NCBI GenBank assembly: GCA_964533215.1
Contig: CAZHLJ010000001.1
Location: 992,001 to 1,056,000, forward strand
Source of the DNA: Bact-08 sp964533215
GTDB lineage: Bacteria; Bacteroidota; Bacteroidia; Bacteroidales; UBA932
Reading direction: 5' to 3'
DNA length: 64,000 nucleotides
The notes beneath the pieces are model-generated. The model was not told the origin of the DNA, did no database searches, and worked only from the letters and a program-made list of their open reading frames with translations. The first letter of the stretch is position 1. Each line of letters starts with the position of its first letter. This document shows, piece after piece, positions 17,931-27,129 of the stretch. The position numbers were made by a program, and so were the translations under genes.

Positions 17931-18764
17931 AAACTACTAAATAATTTCAGATCTAGCATTTTATTGGCATCATTGTCAGTATTGCTTTTCGCAACCACGT
18001 CCTGTGAAGACAAAATTGAGCGGGAAGACTCGCCAGCATATAATACTAGCAGTTCTAACGTTTATTTTGCGGCTTCGAACAAATCAAGTGTCATCCTGGG
18101 AGTAGATGCGAAAAGTTTCGAGGTAACTATCAGCAGGGAAAAATCCACTGCTGCACAAACAGTTGCATTGTCATGTGAATCAGTTTTCGGGGACACAATT
18201 GTAGTTCCTGCCAGCGTATCATTTGCAGCAGGGGAATCACAAAAGAAGATAACCATAACCGTCAGTAATATGAAGCTGATGAAATCATATCATCTAGCCA
18301 TTGCTATTGATCGTGAGCAGACAAAACCATATGTAGCTCAGACTGTTTACCCTCGTTATGAGTTAAATGTACTTAAAGAGGATTTCGCTCCATATGCTTC
18401 AGGTACTTACTCAGATTTATTCTTTGCTCCAGGTGATGACTACATAAGTTGGCCTTTAACACTTGAGTACTCACCTATGACTCAGGTTTATCGTCTGAAA
18501 AAATGCTGGAACTACGAAGGATATGATGTTACATTCAAATGGGATAAGGCATCTAAAGTAACTATGATTGGAACAGCTGTTGATGACTTCATTGCAATAA
18601 AGACCGGATACGTTCATGCGAAATACGGAATGGTGTCTGCGTATTATAGCACAGTTACCTATAATGCTGCAACCAAAACCTTTACATTCCCTATAGACTG
18701 GAGAGTAAGTGCCGGAAGTTTTGGCGCTTACGATGATTATTATAAAATCACAAGTTTGTTGTAA
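17928..18764 (+). CDS. SusCD-associated surface lipoprotein (Calx-beta/BT_3987-like N-terminal domain)
   Basis: This 278-aa protein has a signal peptide with lipobox ending TTSC (~residue 26). An N-terminal beta-sandwich with the pattern FEVTISR...QTVAL...VPASVSFAAGE...KITITV follows, as in BT_3987-type N-domains. The C-terminal part (~150-278) is rich in aromatic residues and beta strands and I do not recognise it. As the third gene of the susCD operon it is probably a cell-surface ligand-binding protein. No catalytic motif is apparent. Confidence 0.75.
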   Translation: MKLLNNFRSSILLASLSVLLFATTSCEDKIEREDSPAYNTSSSNVYFAASNKSSVILGVDAKSFEVTISREKSTAAQTVALSCESVFGDTIVVPASVSFAAGESQKKITITVSNMKLMKSYHLAIAIDREQTKPYVAQTVYPRYELNVLKEDFAPYASGTYSDLFFAPGDDYISWPLTLEYSPMTQVYRLKKCWNYEGYDVTFKWDKASKVTMIGTAVDDFIAIKTGYVHAKYGMVSAYYSTVTYNAATKTFTFPIDWRVSAGSFGAYDDYYKITSLL

Positions 18765-18791
18765 GATCAATTGACTTGAGATTCTGATACG

Positions 18792-18827
18792 GAAGGCGAC
18801 CGAAAATCAAATTTGGTCGCCTTCTTT
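18792..18827 (+). terminator. Intrinsic terminator of the rightward SusCD operon
   Basis: A perfect 10-bp stem (18792-18801 with 18815-18824) with an A/T-rich loop is followed by TTTATT. It separates the susCD-lipoprotein operon from the first M64 gene, which has its own -7 box. Confidence 0.85.
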
Positions 18828-18869
18828 ATTAATCTTCGTACATAATTTTTCGGATATATTATTATTGTC

Positions 18870-18877
18870 TATTTTTG
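18870..18877 (+). promoter_or_regulatory. -7 box (TATTTTTG) of the first M64 gene
   Basis: TATTTTTG matches TAnnTTTG. The -33 position holds only a T-run (18846-18850). It lies 38 bp before the ATG at 18916 and downstream of the SusCD terminator. Confidence 0.45.
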
Positions 18878-18915
18878 TATAAGTCCGATTTATATTAACA
18901 GCTAACAGCTTGATT

Positions 18916-20796
18916 ATGAAATTATATATAAGAATATTCTTATCGTTGTTAATCACAACATCCTTTTTTAGTTGCCAAAAAGAAGTTTCTCCAACCTTAT
19001 CACTCTCGACGAGTCAGGTTGATATAGCTAATGTTGACGGATCATATGAGATTACCGTGACTTCAAACAGCAACTGGACTGCAACAGTGACAGAATCGTG
19101 GTTTACAGTTACCCCATCCAGTGGAAAGGGTAATGGTACCATTAAGGTTACTGCTTCAAATAACTTTTCAGATGTTGCAAGGACAGGTTCACTAAAGGTC
19201 GTCTGCAAGGATTTGTTTAAGATTGTCTCTTTCTCGCAGAGTTTCTCCCAATTAAGTATTGATGCCGATACTCTTTTGTTTTCAAAAGATGGTGGAGCCA
19301 AAATCTTGAATATATCCTCAAATACTAAATGGCAGCTTGAGATACCCTCTTCTGCCAACTGGATAAATGCAAGTGTTTTAAGCGGAGATGGAAATTTGTC
19401 CGTTTCTTTTTCTACCCTCGCAAATACTGTGGGGGCTGCAAGGAGTGCAAATGTGTTGCTCAAATATGGATCATCACTGAAAACTATAACTATTTCTCAA
19501 AGTCGGGCAAAGAATTCTGCCCCTACTGCTCCAATAATTTCATATCCTGCTGACAATTCAACAAACGTTTTGACAATTCCGGGATTTTCTTGGACTGCCT
19601 CAACTGATATAGATAATGACCCGGTCACTTATACTCTCTACTATTCAAAAGACAATGTAAACTGGACAGAAGCAAGTACTACCAAAAATCTGTTTTATCC
19701 GACATCTCATCTGAGTGAAAATACAACATACAAATGGAAGGTAAAGGCTACTGATTCATATGGAGATTATACGATTTCCAGTCTCTTCTCATTCACCACT
19801 GGTTTGAAAAGCGGCTATGCAGACGGTGAGTACAGAATTCACCAAAATGCGACACTTGGTGTGAACGGAGATGCTGCGGAAATTTTGATTATGGGTGATG
19901 GTTATACAGGGGAGAGTTTTCAGGAAGGAGGTACATTTGAACAGAATGTCAAAGAGGGCATAGATAACTTTTTTAGTGTAGAACCTTACAAAAGCTACAA
20001 AAATTATTTCAGGGTATATAAAATGGCTGCCCACTCTGCAGACAATGGTGCCACCCAGAAAGATAAAAACAGTTACAAATCTACGGCCTTCAGCTCTAGT
20101 TTCAATGGTGGATCTGCTATTTCATGTAATTCTGATGAAGTTTTCAGATATGCGAGAAAAATTTCAGGTATGACAGATGCACGATTGAAAAAATTGTTGA
20201 TTATCATTATTGTAAACCAGAATAGATATGCCGGGACATGCTTTATGTGGGGAGATGGCCGGGCTATTGCCCTTTGTCCTCTAAGCAGATCTGTATCTAC
20301 CGGTACATCTTTCAAGAATGTTATCAACCATGAGGCTGGGGGGCATGGATTTGGCAAACTGGCAGATGAGTACATCAATAATGAGGGTAAAACTATACCT
20401 GATGACGCCAAAGCAGATGCACAAGCCTACTTTGCAATTGACTTTTATCCTAATGTTGATTTTACTTCTGATCCTACCGCTGCAAGATGGAAACATTTTA
20501 TTGATAGACAAGGGTATGGAAGGGTTGGCCTTTATCAAGGTGCCCTCTATTATTCTCTTGGTGTCTGGAAACCAGAGACATCCAGTTGCATGGTCTACAA
20601 TGAACCTTACTATAATGCTCCCAGCAGGGAGGCCATGGTAAAAAGGATAATGTCCTACTCAGGGAATACGTTTAATTTCAACGATTTTGTTAATAAGGAT
20701 ATCGAGAAATCGCCTTCAAATGCTTCACAGGTATTTACCAAGAGCGTAAATCCATTCACGTTTGTTCCACTTGCTCCGCCAGTATTTAAACACTGA
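18916..20796 (+). CDS. BACON-domain M64 (IgA-peptidase-like) zinc metallopeptidase lipoprotein, copy 1
   Basis: This 626-aa protein is taken from ATG 18916, where a signal with lipobox TSFFSC begins. It is probably surface-anchored. It has two BACON-type beta domains (~25-110 with NSNWTATVTESWFTV, ~110-195 with NTKWQLEIPSSANWI) and a fibronectin-III-like domain (~200-300, TTYKWKVKATDSYGDY). The M64 catalytic domain (~305-626) has the zinc motif HEAGGHGFGKLADEY at H472/E473/H476. M64 includes the clostridial IgA protease, but substrates of Bacteroidetes members are mostly unknown, so the target is open. A paralogue follows directly. Confidence 0.9.
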   Translation: MKLYIRIFLSLLITTSFFSCQKEVSPTLSLSTSQVDIANVDGSYEITVTSNSNWTATVTESWFTVTPSSGKGNGTIKVTASNNFSDVARTGSLKVVCKDLFKIVSFSQSFSQLSIDADTLLFSKDGGAKILNISSNTKWQLEIPSSANWINASVLSGDGNLSVSFSTLANTVGAARSANVLLKYGSSLKTITISQSRAKNSAPTAPIISYPADNSTNVLTIPGFSWTASTDIDNDPVTYTLYYSKDNVNWTEASTTKNLFYPTSHLSENTTYKWKVKATDSYGDYTISSLFSFTTGLKSGYADGEYRIHQNATLGVNGDAAEILIMGDGYTGESFQEGGTFEQNVKEGIDNFFSVEPYKSYKNYFRVYKMAAHSADNGATQKDKNSYKSTAFSSSFNGGSAISCNSDEVFRYARKISGMTDARLKKLLIIIIVNQNRYAGTCFMWGDGRAIALCPLSRSVSTGTSFKNVINHEAGGHGFGKLADEYINNEGKTIPDDAKADAQAYFAIDFYPNVDFTSDPTAARWKHFIDRQGYGRVGLYQGALYYSLGVWKPETSSCMVYNEPYYNAPSREAMVKRIMSYSGNTFNFNDFVNKDIEKSPSNASQVFTKSVNPFTFVPLAPPVFKH

Positions 20797-20824
20797 TTTT
20801 GAATATAAGCACGATTCGAAGTAG

Positions 20825-20852
20825 TTGCATTGGCTATATTTTTCTAATTTTG
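20825..20852 (+). promoter_or_regulatory. Promoter of the second M64 gene, abutting its start
   Basis: TTG (20825-20827), a 17-bp spacer and TAATTTTG (20845-20852) match the Bacteroidetes pattern. The ATG at 20860 is only 7 bp beyond the -7 box, so the transcript would have almost no leader. Confidence 0.55.
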
Positions 20853-20859
20853 CGGAGTT

Positions 20860-22743
20860 ATGAAATTTTATAGGAATATTCTTTCGCTTTTCTTTTTTGC
20901 ACTTTTCCTTTTAAGTTGCGAGAAGGACATTAAACCATCACTCGACCTCTCTTCTACAAAGGCTGACGTTGCCAATACAAGAGATACGGTTGAGATTGCT
21001 GTTACTTGCAATACAAACTGGACGGCAACTATATCTGATATCTGGTGTACCATCACTCCAAAAAGCGGTGATGGTAACGGAGTTATTAAGGTTATAACCG
21101 CAAATAACCCATCTACCAAAGCAAGAAGTGCTACTTTACAGATCTATTGCCAAGGTTTAAGGAAATCTGCGTTAATAAACCAGAGCTCTTCAGTGTTGAC
21201 TGTTGCTGAAAGCTCTTTCCTTTTTGAAAAGGGTGTAAATTCCAAAATCCTTAATATAACTGCCAATACCAAGTGGGAGCTAGTGATACCATCAACTATC
21301 ACTTGGTTGACAGCAAGTTCTGCGAGTGGTTCCGGTAATGCCTCAATAATCCTGACCGCAAAGGAAAACAGTTCCGGCCCTGAAAGGAGTGCGGAATTGC
21401 TTTTAAAATACAGTTCAGAGCAGAAAATTATAAAAGTTGTTCAGAAGAGAGCTCTCAACACACCTCCAACTCTTCCTGTAATTTCATATCCTGCCGACAA
21501 TGCTACTAATGTAAATACAATCCCTTGCTTCAAGTGGGCTGCCTCAACCGATCCGGATAATGACGCTATCTCCTATACAGTGTATTATTCAAAGGATAAT
21601 ATAAACTGGAGCGAAATAAGCACAACCGACACTCAGGTATTCCTGAAATCTCATTTAAATGAGAATACTACATATAGATGGAAGTTAAGGGCAAAGGATT
21701 CTTATGATGACTATGTTACATCTGAGATCTATACTTTTACGACCGGATCAAAAAGTGGCTATGCTGATGGGGAATACAGAATCCACCAGAATTCAACTAT
21801 TGGGAAAAACGGTGCAGCACCAGAAATTTTGTTTATAGGAGATGGATTTACCGCTGGTGATTTTCAGGAGAATGCACTTTTCGAGCAGAATGTGAAAGAG
21901 GGGATAGATGCCTTTTTCAACGTTGAACCATATAAGAGTTACCGAAACTATTTCAGGGTATATAAGATGGCGGCCTATTCAGCGGAAAGCGGGGCTTCGC
22001 AGGCAGATAAATCAATCATAAAGAACACTGCCCTTGGCTCAAGTTTCAATGGCGGCTCTTCAGTTTCTATAAACACTGATGCAGTCTTTAACTATGCGAA
22101 GAAGATTCCTGGTGTGGATGAAGCAAGATTGCGTAAAATGTTGATTGTTGTTTTGGTCAATCAGGACAGATATGCTGGCACAACTCTTATGTGGAGTGAT
22201 GGTACTGCAATTGCTATTTGCCCGGTCAGCCGGTCAGCCGAAGATGGCTACAAGTTCAAGAATGTAATCAGTCATGAGGCCGGAGGACATGGATTTGGCA
22301 AGCTTGCAGATGAGTATATCAATTTCCAGAATAAGGAGATTCCTGCAGAGAATAAAACAGAAGCTCAGCAGTTCATTTCGGAGGGCTTTTTTGCCAATAT
22401 AGACTTTACTGGTGTTGCAAACTTAGTCAAATGGAATCATCTCATTTCGTTGCAAGGATATGACCGAGTAGGCGTATATCAAGGAGCTTATTACTACTCT
22501 CTGGGTGTATGGAGATCCGAAACCTCAAGCTGTATGGTTTATAATGAGCTTTATTATAATGCGCCAAGCAGGGAGGCTATTGTGAAGCGGATTCTGACAT
22601 ATGCCGGGTACAGTTACAGTTTCAGTGACTTTGTAGATAATGACATACAAAAAGCTCCTTCCACCGCAGCCCAGGCATTCACAAAAGGTGTAAACCGATT
22701 AACATTCGTTCCGTTGGCACATCCGGTATTAATCAAACGATAA
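20860..22743 (+). CDS. BACON-domain M64 (IgA-peptidase-like) zinc metallopeptidase lipoprotein, copy 2
   Basis: This 627-aa lipoprotein (lipobox FLLSC) has the same domain order as copy 1: two BACON domains, a fibronectin-III-like domain (TTYRWKLRAKDSYDDY) and an M64 domain with HEAGGHGFGKLADEY again at H472. The catalytic half is strongly conserved between the copies, while the BACON and linker parts differ more. This fits a gene duplication followed by divergence of the binding domains. It has its own promoter and is convergent with rpoC, with a terminator between them. Confidence 0.9.
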   Translation: MKFYRNILSLFFFALFLLSCEKDIKPSLDLSSTKADVANTRDTVEIAVTCNTNWTATISDIWCTITPKSGDGNGVIKVITANNPSTKARSATLQIYCQGLRKSALINQSSSVLTVAESSFLFEKGVNSKILNITANTKWELVIPSTITWLTASSASGSGNASIILTAKENSSGPERSAELLLKYSSEQKIIKVVQKRALNTPPTLPVISYPADNATNVNTIPCFKWAASTDPDNDAISYTVYYSKDNINWSEISTTDTQVFLKSHLNENTTYRWKLRAKDSYDDYVTSEIYTFTTGSKSGYADGEYRIHQNSTIGKNGAAPEILFIGDGFTAGDFQENALFEQNVKEGIDAFFNVEPYKSYRNYFRVYKMAAYSAESGASQADKSIIKNTALGSSFNGGSSVSINTDAVFNYAKKIPGVDEARLRKMLIVVLVNQDRYAGTTLMWSDGTAIAICPVSRSAEDGYKFKNVISHEAGGHGFGKLADEYINFQNKEIPAENKTEAQQFISEGFFANIDFTGVANLVKWNHLISLQGYDRVGVYQGAYYYSLGVWRSETSSCMVYNELYYNAPSREAIVKRILTYAGYSYSFSDFVDNDIQKAPSTAAQAFTKGVNRLTFVPLAHPVLIKR

Positions 22744-22776
22744 CAATAGATTCACAATCAACCAGTGAAAATAAGA

Positions 22777-22801
22777 AAGCCGGCTCAATCTGAACCGGCT
22801 T
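22777..22801 (-). terminator. Intrinsic terminator of the rpoBC operon
   Basis: A 7-bp G+C-rich stem (22777-22783 with 22795-22801), extended by TCA/TGA across one mismatch, is followed on the minus strand by TTCTTATTTTC. It lies 30 bp beyond the rpoC stop. It may also act weakly for the convergent M64 gene. Confidence 0.7.
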
Positions 22802-22831
22802 CCTTACGTCAAAAAATTTGTTTGTAGTTAA

Positions 22832-25800
22832 CTACTCTTTTTTACTTTTAACCATTCTCTGATAATCGTCCATAGAGGTTACAACAACCTTTTCGAACTC
22901 TCTGGTTCCTGTACCTGCCGGGATAAGATGTCCGCAGATTACATTCTCTTTAAGTCCTTCCAGATAGTCTTTCTTGCCATGGATAGCAGCTTCGCTCAGA
23001 ACCTTTGTAGTTTCCTGGAAAGAAGCCGCAGACATAAAGCTGGTCGTACGTAGTGCTGCGCGTGTAATACCTTGCAGTATCTGGTTAGAAGTTGCTGGCA
23101 TTGCGTCGCGGGCTTCAACAGTTTTAAGGTCTTTACGCTTGAGTATGGAGTTTTCGTCACGTAGGCGGCGAACAGAAACAATCTGACCCGGCTTTAATTC
23201 GGTCGAGTCACCAGCATCCTGAACTACCTTCTTGTCATAAATATTGTCATTCTCATGCATAAAGTCCCATCTGTCCACCAATTGCTCAGGCAAGAAACGT
23301 GTATCACCAGGATCCACAATTTCAAGCTTGCGCATCATCTGACGGACAATTATCTCAAAATGCTTATCGTTAATCTTAACACCCTGCATACGGTATACCT
23401 CCTGAACCTCATTCACAATGTATTCCTGAACCTTTGTAGGGCCTAGGATTGCAAGAATATCGGTAGGGGATACTGCTCCTTCAGAGAGCGGCATACCAGC
23501 TCTAACATAGTCATTCTCTTGTACAAGTATCTGTTTTGAGAGAGGAACTGAATAACGTTTCTCTTCTCCAGTCTTGGACTTGATAATTATTTCGCGGTTA
23601 CCTCTCTTTATCTTACCCATCAGAACCTCTCCATTTATCTCTGTGACAATTGCAGGGTTCGATGGATTACGGGCTTCAAACAGCTCGGTAACACGAGGAA
23701 GACCACCTGTGATATCTCCGGATTTTCCGATTGCTCTTGGAATCTTTACAAGCACATCTCCAATTTTAACTTTCTTGCCGTTTTCGACCATAATATGGGC
23801 GCCAACTGGTAAGTTGTATTGTTTGAGATCAATCTTGTCATCCATTATCTTGATGGTTGGATTCTTAGATTTGTCACGGGATTCAATAACCACTTTCTCT
23901 TTATGAAGTGAATACTCATCTGCTGCCTCTTCTCTGTATGTAACACCCTCGATAAGACTGTCAAAAACAGCTTTACCATTGTGTTCGGCGATTGTAACAG
24001 CGTTGTATGCATCCCATTCGCAGATCTTATCTCCCTTCTTCACAACATCTCCATTTTTGAAATAGAGATTTGCTCCGTATGGGATATCGTGTTGAGATAG
24101 TGTAATATCTGTATTATTGTCGACTATGCGCATTTCTGCTGTACGTCCGATAACGATTTCCTGCTGAACACCATCTTCGCCGACACGTGTGATGGTACGT
24201 AGCTCATCAAACTCAAGTCTACCTTCGTATCTAGCAACAATTTCACTTTCTGATGCGATGTTTGAAGCTGTACCACCGACATGGAATGTTCTAAGAGTAA
24301 GCTGTGTACCTGGCTCCCCGATTGATTGGGCAGCAATTACACCTACAACCTCACCTTTTTCAACCATTCTGCCGGTAGAAAGGTTACGACCGTAACACCT
24401 TGCACATACACCTTTCTTTGATTCGCATGTCAATACGGAACGAATTTCAACCTGCTCGATAGGTAGAGATTGTATAAGCGCAGCAATATCTTCTGTAATC
24501 TGTTCACCAGCCTCGATGATCAACTCACCTGTAAGCGGATTGTAAATATCGTGTACCGATGTTCTGCCTAAGATTCTGTCGTACAGAGATTCTACGATTT
24601 CATCCTTGTTCTTGATGGCTGTTGCAACAAGACCACGTAAAGTACCACAATCATCTTCATTAATGATAACATCATGAGATACATCCACAAGACGACGAGT
24701 CAAGTAACCTGCATCGGCCGTCTTAAGAGCAGTATCTGCAAGACCCTTTCTGGCACCATGGGTAGAGATAAAGTACTCAAGAACGGACAATCCCTCTTTA
24801 AAGTTAGACAAAATCGGGTTTTCAATGATTTCAGCACTTTGGGCACCTGACTTTTGAGGTTTTGCCATAAGACCACGCATACCAGAGAGCTGACGTATCT
24901 GCTCTTTAGATCCACGGGCTCCAGAGTGAAGCATCATGAAAACAGGGTTGAAACCTTGCTGATCCTGAGAAATTCTCTTTTCAACAATGTTTGTAAGCTT
25001 AGAGTTGGTTGTTGTCCAGATATCGATTATCTGGTTATATCTTTCATTGTTGGTGATAAGACCGTTATTGTAAGAGAACATAATGTTCTCCACAGCCTTG
25101 TAACCTTCATCTACAAGCTCTTTCTTTTCCGGAGGGATAATTACATCAGCAAGGTTGAACGAAAGACCTCCCTTGAAAGCCATCGTGTAGCCAATTGCCT
25201 TGATATCATCCAGGAACTGTGCCGTTCTTGCCACACCGGCAACTTTAAGCACATTACCGATGATATCTCTTAAAGATTTCTTTGTAAGAATCTCATTGAT
25301 GTAGCCAACCTCTTTTGGAACAACCTGGTTGAACAAAATTCTTCCTGCAGTTGTCTTTTTAAGAGCATAACCTTTGGAAAGATCCATGAAATCTACAGGT
25401 AATCTTACTTCAATTTCTGCGTGAAGATCCAATCTTCCCTCATTATTGCTTATAATAACCTCTTCCGGACCATAGAACTTCATTCCTTCTCCCTTAACAC
25501 CTGGGCGAGGTTTCGTAATATAGTACAAACCAAGCACCATGTCCTGTGACGGAACGGTGATAGGCGCTCCATTTGCAGGATTAAGAATATTGTGGGAACC
25601 TAGCATCAGAAGTTGAGCCTCAAGAATTGCAGCATTTCCCAACGGAAGGTGGACTGCCATCTGGTCACCGTCAAAGTCTGCATTGAATGCAGTACAAGCA
25701 AGCGGATGGAGTTGAATAGCCTTGCCCTCTATCAGTTTAGGCTGGAATGCCTGAATACCCAGACGGTGCAGGGTAGGAGCACGGTTAAGAAGAACAGGAT

Positions 25801-27091
25801 GGCCCTTCATAACATTTTCCAGAATGTCCCAAATAACAGGGTCCTTACGGTCTACAATTTTTTTGGCAGATTTGACTGTCTTTACAATACCGCGTTCGAT
25901 AAGTTTTCTTATTACAAACGGTTTGAAAAGCTCTGCGGCCATATCCTTAGGAATACCGCACTCGTGCATTTTCAATTCCGGTCCTACAACAATTACGGAA
26001 CGGGCAGAATAGTCGACCCTCTTACCCAAGAGGTTCTGACGGAAACGTCCTTGTTTTCCTTTTAAGCTGTCTGATAGTGATTTGAGTGTGCGGTTTGCCT
26101 CAGTCTTAACTGCGTTGGACTTGCGGGAGTTATCGAACAGAGAGTCTACTGCTTCCTGAAGCATTCTCTTCTCATTACGAAGTATTACTTCCGGAGCCTT
26201 TATCTCTATCAACCTCTTCAAGCGGTTGTTGCGGATGATAACCCTACGATACAAGTCGTTAAGATCGGATGTGGCAAAACGACCACCATCCAGAGGAACC
26301 AATGGACGAAGTTCCGGCGGGATCACGGGAACGACCTTTAGAATCATCCATTCAGGGTTGTTTATCTCTTTAGATTCGCGGAAAGCCTCTACTACGCTAA
26401 GCCTCTTAAGCGCATCAGCCTTTCTTTGCTGAGAAGTCTCTGTCTCGGTTTTATGGCGAAGTTCATACGAAAGCTCGTCCAGTTTGATCTTGGACAGCAT
26501 CTTGTATATTGCTTCGGCACCCATACCTGCAAGAAACTTGTTTGGATCATTGTCGTCCAGCAGCTGATTATCTTTTGGAAGAGTGTCAAGAATGGCAAGA
26601 TATTCATCCTCTGTTAGGAAGTCGTTTATCTTTATGCCATCTTTCTCTTTGATACCTGGCTGAATGACTACGTAGCGCTCATAGTATATTATCGCCTCCA
26701 GTTTTTTAGACGGAATACCAAGAAGGTATCCGATCTTGTTTGGAGTTGAACGGAAATACCAGATATGTGCAACAGGTACTGTAAGTGTTATGTGTCCCAT
26801 TCTCTCACGACGTACCTTTTTCTCAGTCACCTCAACACCACATCTGTCGCAAATAATACCACGATAACGGATTCTCTTGTATTTTCCGCAATGACATTCA
26901 TAGTCCTTGTAAGGACCAAAGATGCGTTCGCAGAAGAGACCATCCCTCTCTGGCTTATACGTACGGTAGTTTACTGTTTCCGGCTTCAAGACCTCGCCCG
27001 AGGATTTCTCAAGGATCTCCTCAGGTGAAGCTAAGCCTATAGTAATTTGGTTGAAATTGCTTTTAACCTTAATCTCTTTCTTGAAAGACAT
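22832..27091 (-). CDS. rpoC: DNA-directed RNA polymerase subunit beta'
   Basis: This 1419-aa protein is the catalytic clamp subunit of RNA polymerase. Visible are the N-terminal zinc ribbon (CHCGKYKRIRYRGIICDRCG, ~65-85), the active-site NADFDGDQM and the second zinc cluster (CESKKGVCARCYGR). The length is normal for Bacteroidetes. It follows rpoB by 38 bp and ends the long ribosomal-protein/RNAP operon. The reading frame is intact. Confidence 0.99.
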   Translation of the reverse strand: MSFKKEIKVKSNFNQITIGLASPEEILEKSSGEVLKPETVNYRTYKPERDGLFCERIFGPYKDYECHCGKYKRIRYRGIICDRCGVEVTEKKVRRERMGHITLTVPVAHIWYFRSTPNKIGYLLGIPSKKLEAIIYYERYVVIQPGIKEKDGIKINDFLTEDEYLAILDTLPKDNQLLDDNDPNKFLAGMGAEAIYKMLSKIKLDELSYELRHKTETETSQQRKADALKRLSVVEAFRESKEINNPEWMILKVVPVIPPELRPLVPLDGGRFATSDLNDLYRRVIIRNNRLKRLIEIKAPEVILRNEKRMLQEAVDSLFDNSRKSNAVKTEANRTLKSLSDSLKGKQGRFRQNLLGKRVDYSARSVIVVGPELKMHECGIPKDMAAELFKPFVIRKLIERGIVKTVKSAKKIVDRKDPVIWDILENVMKGHPVLLNRAPTLHRLGIQAFQPKLIEGKAIQLHPLACTAFNADFDGDQMAVHLPLGNAAILEAQLLMLGSHNILNPANGAPITVPSQDMVLGLYYITKPRPGVKGEGMKFYGPEEVIISNNEGRLDLHAEIEVRLPVDFMDLSKGYALKKTTAGRILFNQVVPKEVGYINEILTKKSLRDIIGNVLKVAGVARTAQFLDDIKAIGYTMAFKGGLSFNLADVIIPPEKKELVDEGYKAVENIMFSYNNGLITNNERYNQIIDIWTTTNSKLTNIVEKRISQDQQGFNPVFMMLHSGARGSKEQIRQLSGMRGLMAKPQKSGAQSAEIIENPILSNFKEGLSVLEYFISTHGARKGLADTALKTADAGYLTRRLVDVSHDVIINEDDCGTLRGLVATAIKNKDEIVESLYDRILGRTSVHDIYNPLTGELIIEAGEQITEDIAALIQSLPIEQVEIRSVLTCESKKGVCARCYGRNLSTGRMVEKGEVVGVIAAQSIGEPGTQLTLRTFHVGGTASNIASESEIVARYEGRLEFDELRTITRVGEDGVQQEIVIGRTAEMRIVDNNTDITLSQHDIPYGANLYFKNGDVVKKGDKICEWDAYNAVTIAEHNGKAVFDSLIEGVTYREEAADEYSLHKEKVVIESRDKSKNPTIKIMDDKIDLKQYNLPVGAHIMVENGKKVKIGDVLVKIPRAIGKSGDITGGLPRVTELFEARNPSNPAIVTEINGEVLMGKIKRGNREIIIKSKTGEEKRYSVPLSKQILVQENDYVRAGMPLSEGAVSPTDILAILGPTKVQEYIVNEVQEVYRMQGVKINDKHFEIIVRQMMRKLEIVDPGDTRFLPEQLVDRWDFMHENDNIYDKKVVQDAGDSTELKPGQIVSVRRLRDENSILKRKDLKTVEARDAMPATSNQILQGITRAALRTTSFMSAASFQETTKVLSEAAIHGKKDYLEGLKENVICGHLIPAGTGTREFEKVVVTSMDDYQRMVKSKKE

Positions 27092-27129
27092 ATTATTCTG
27101 TTTTCAAATTTTCAAATACAATTAACAAA

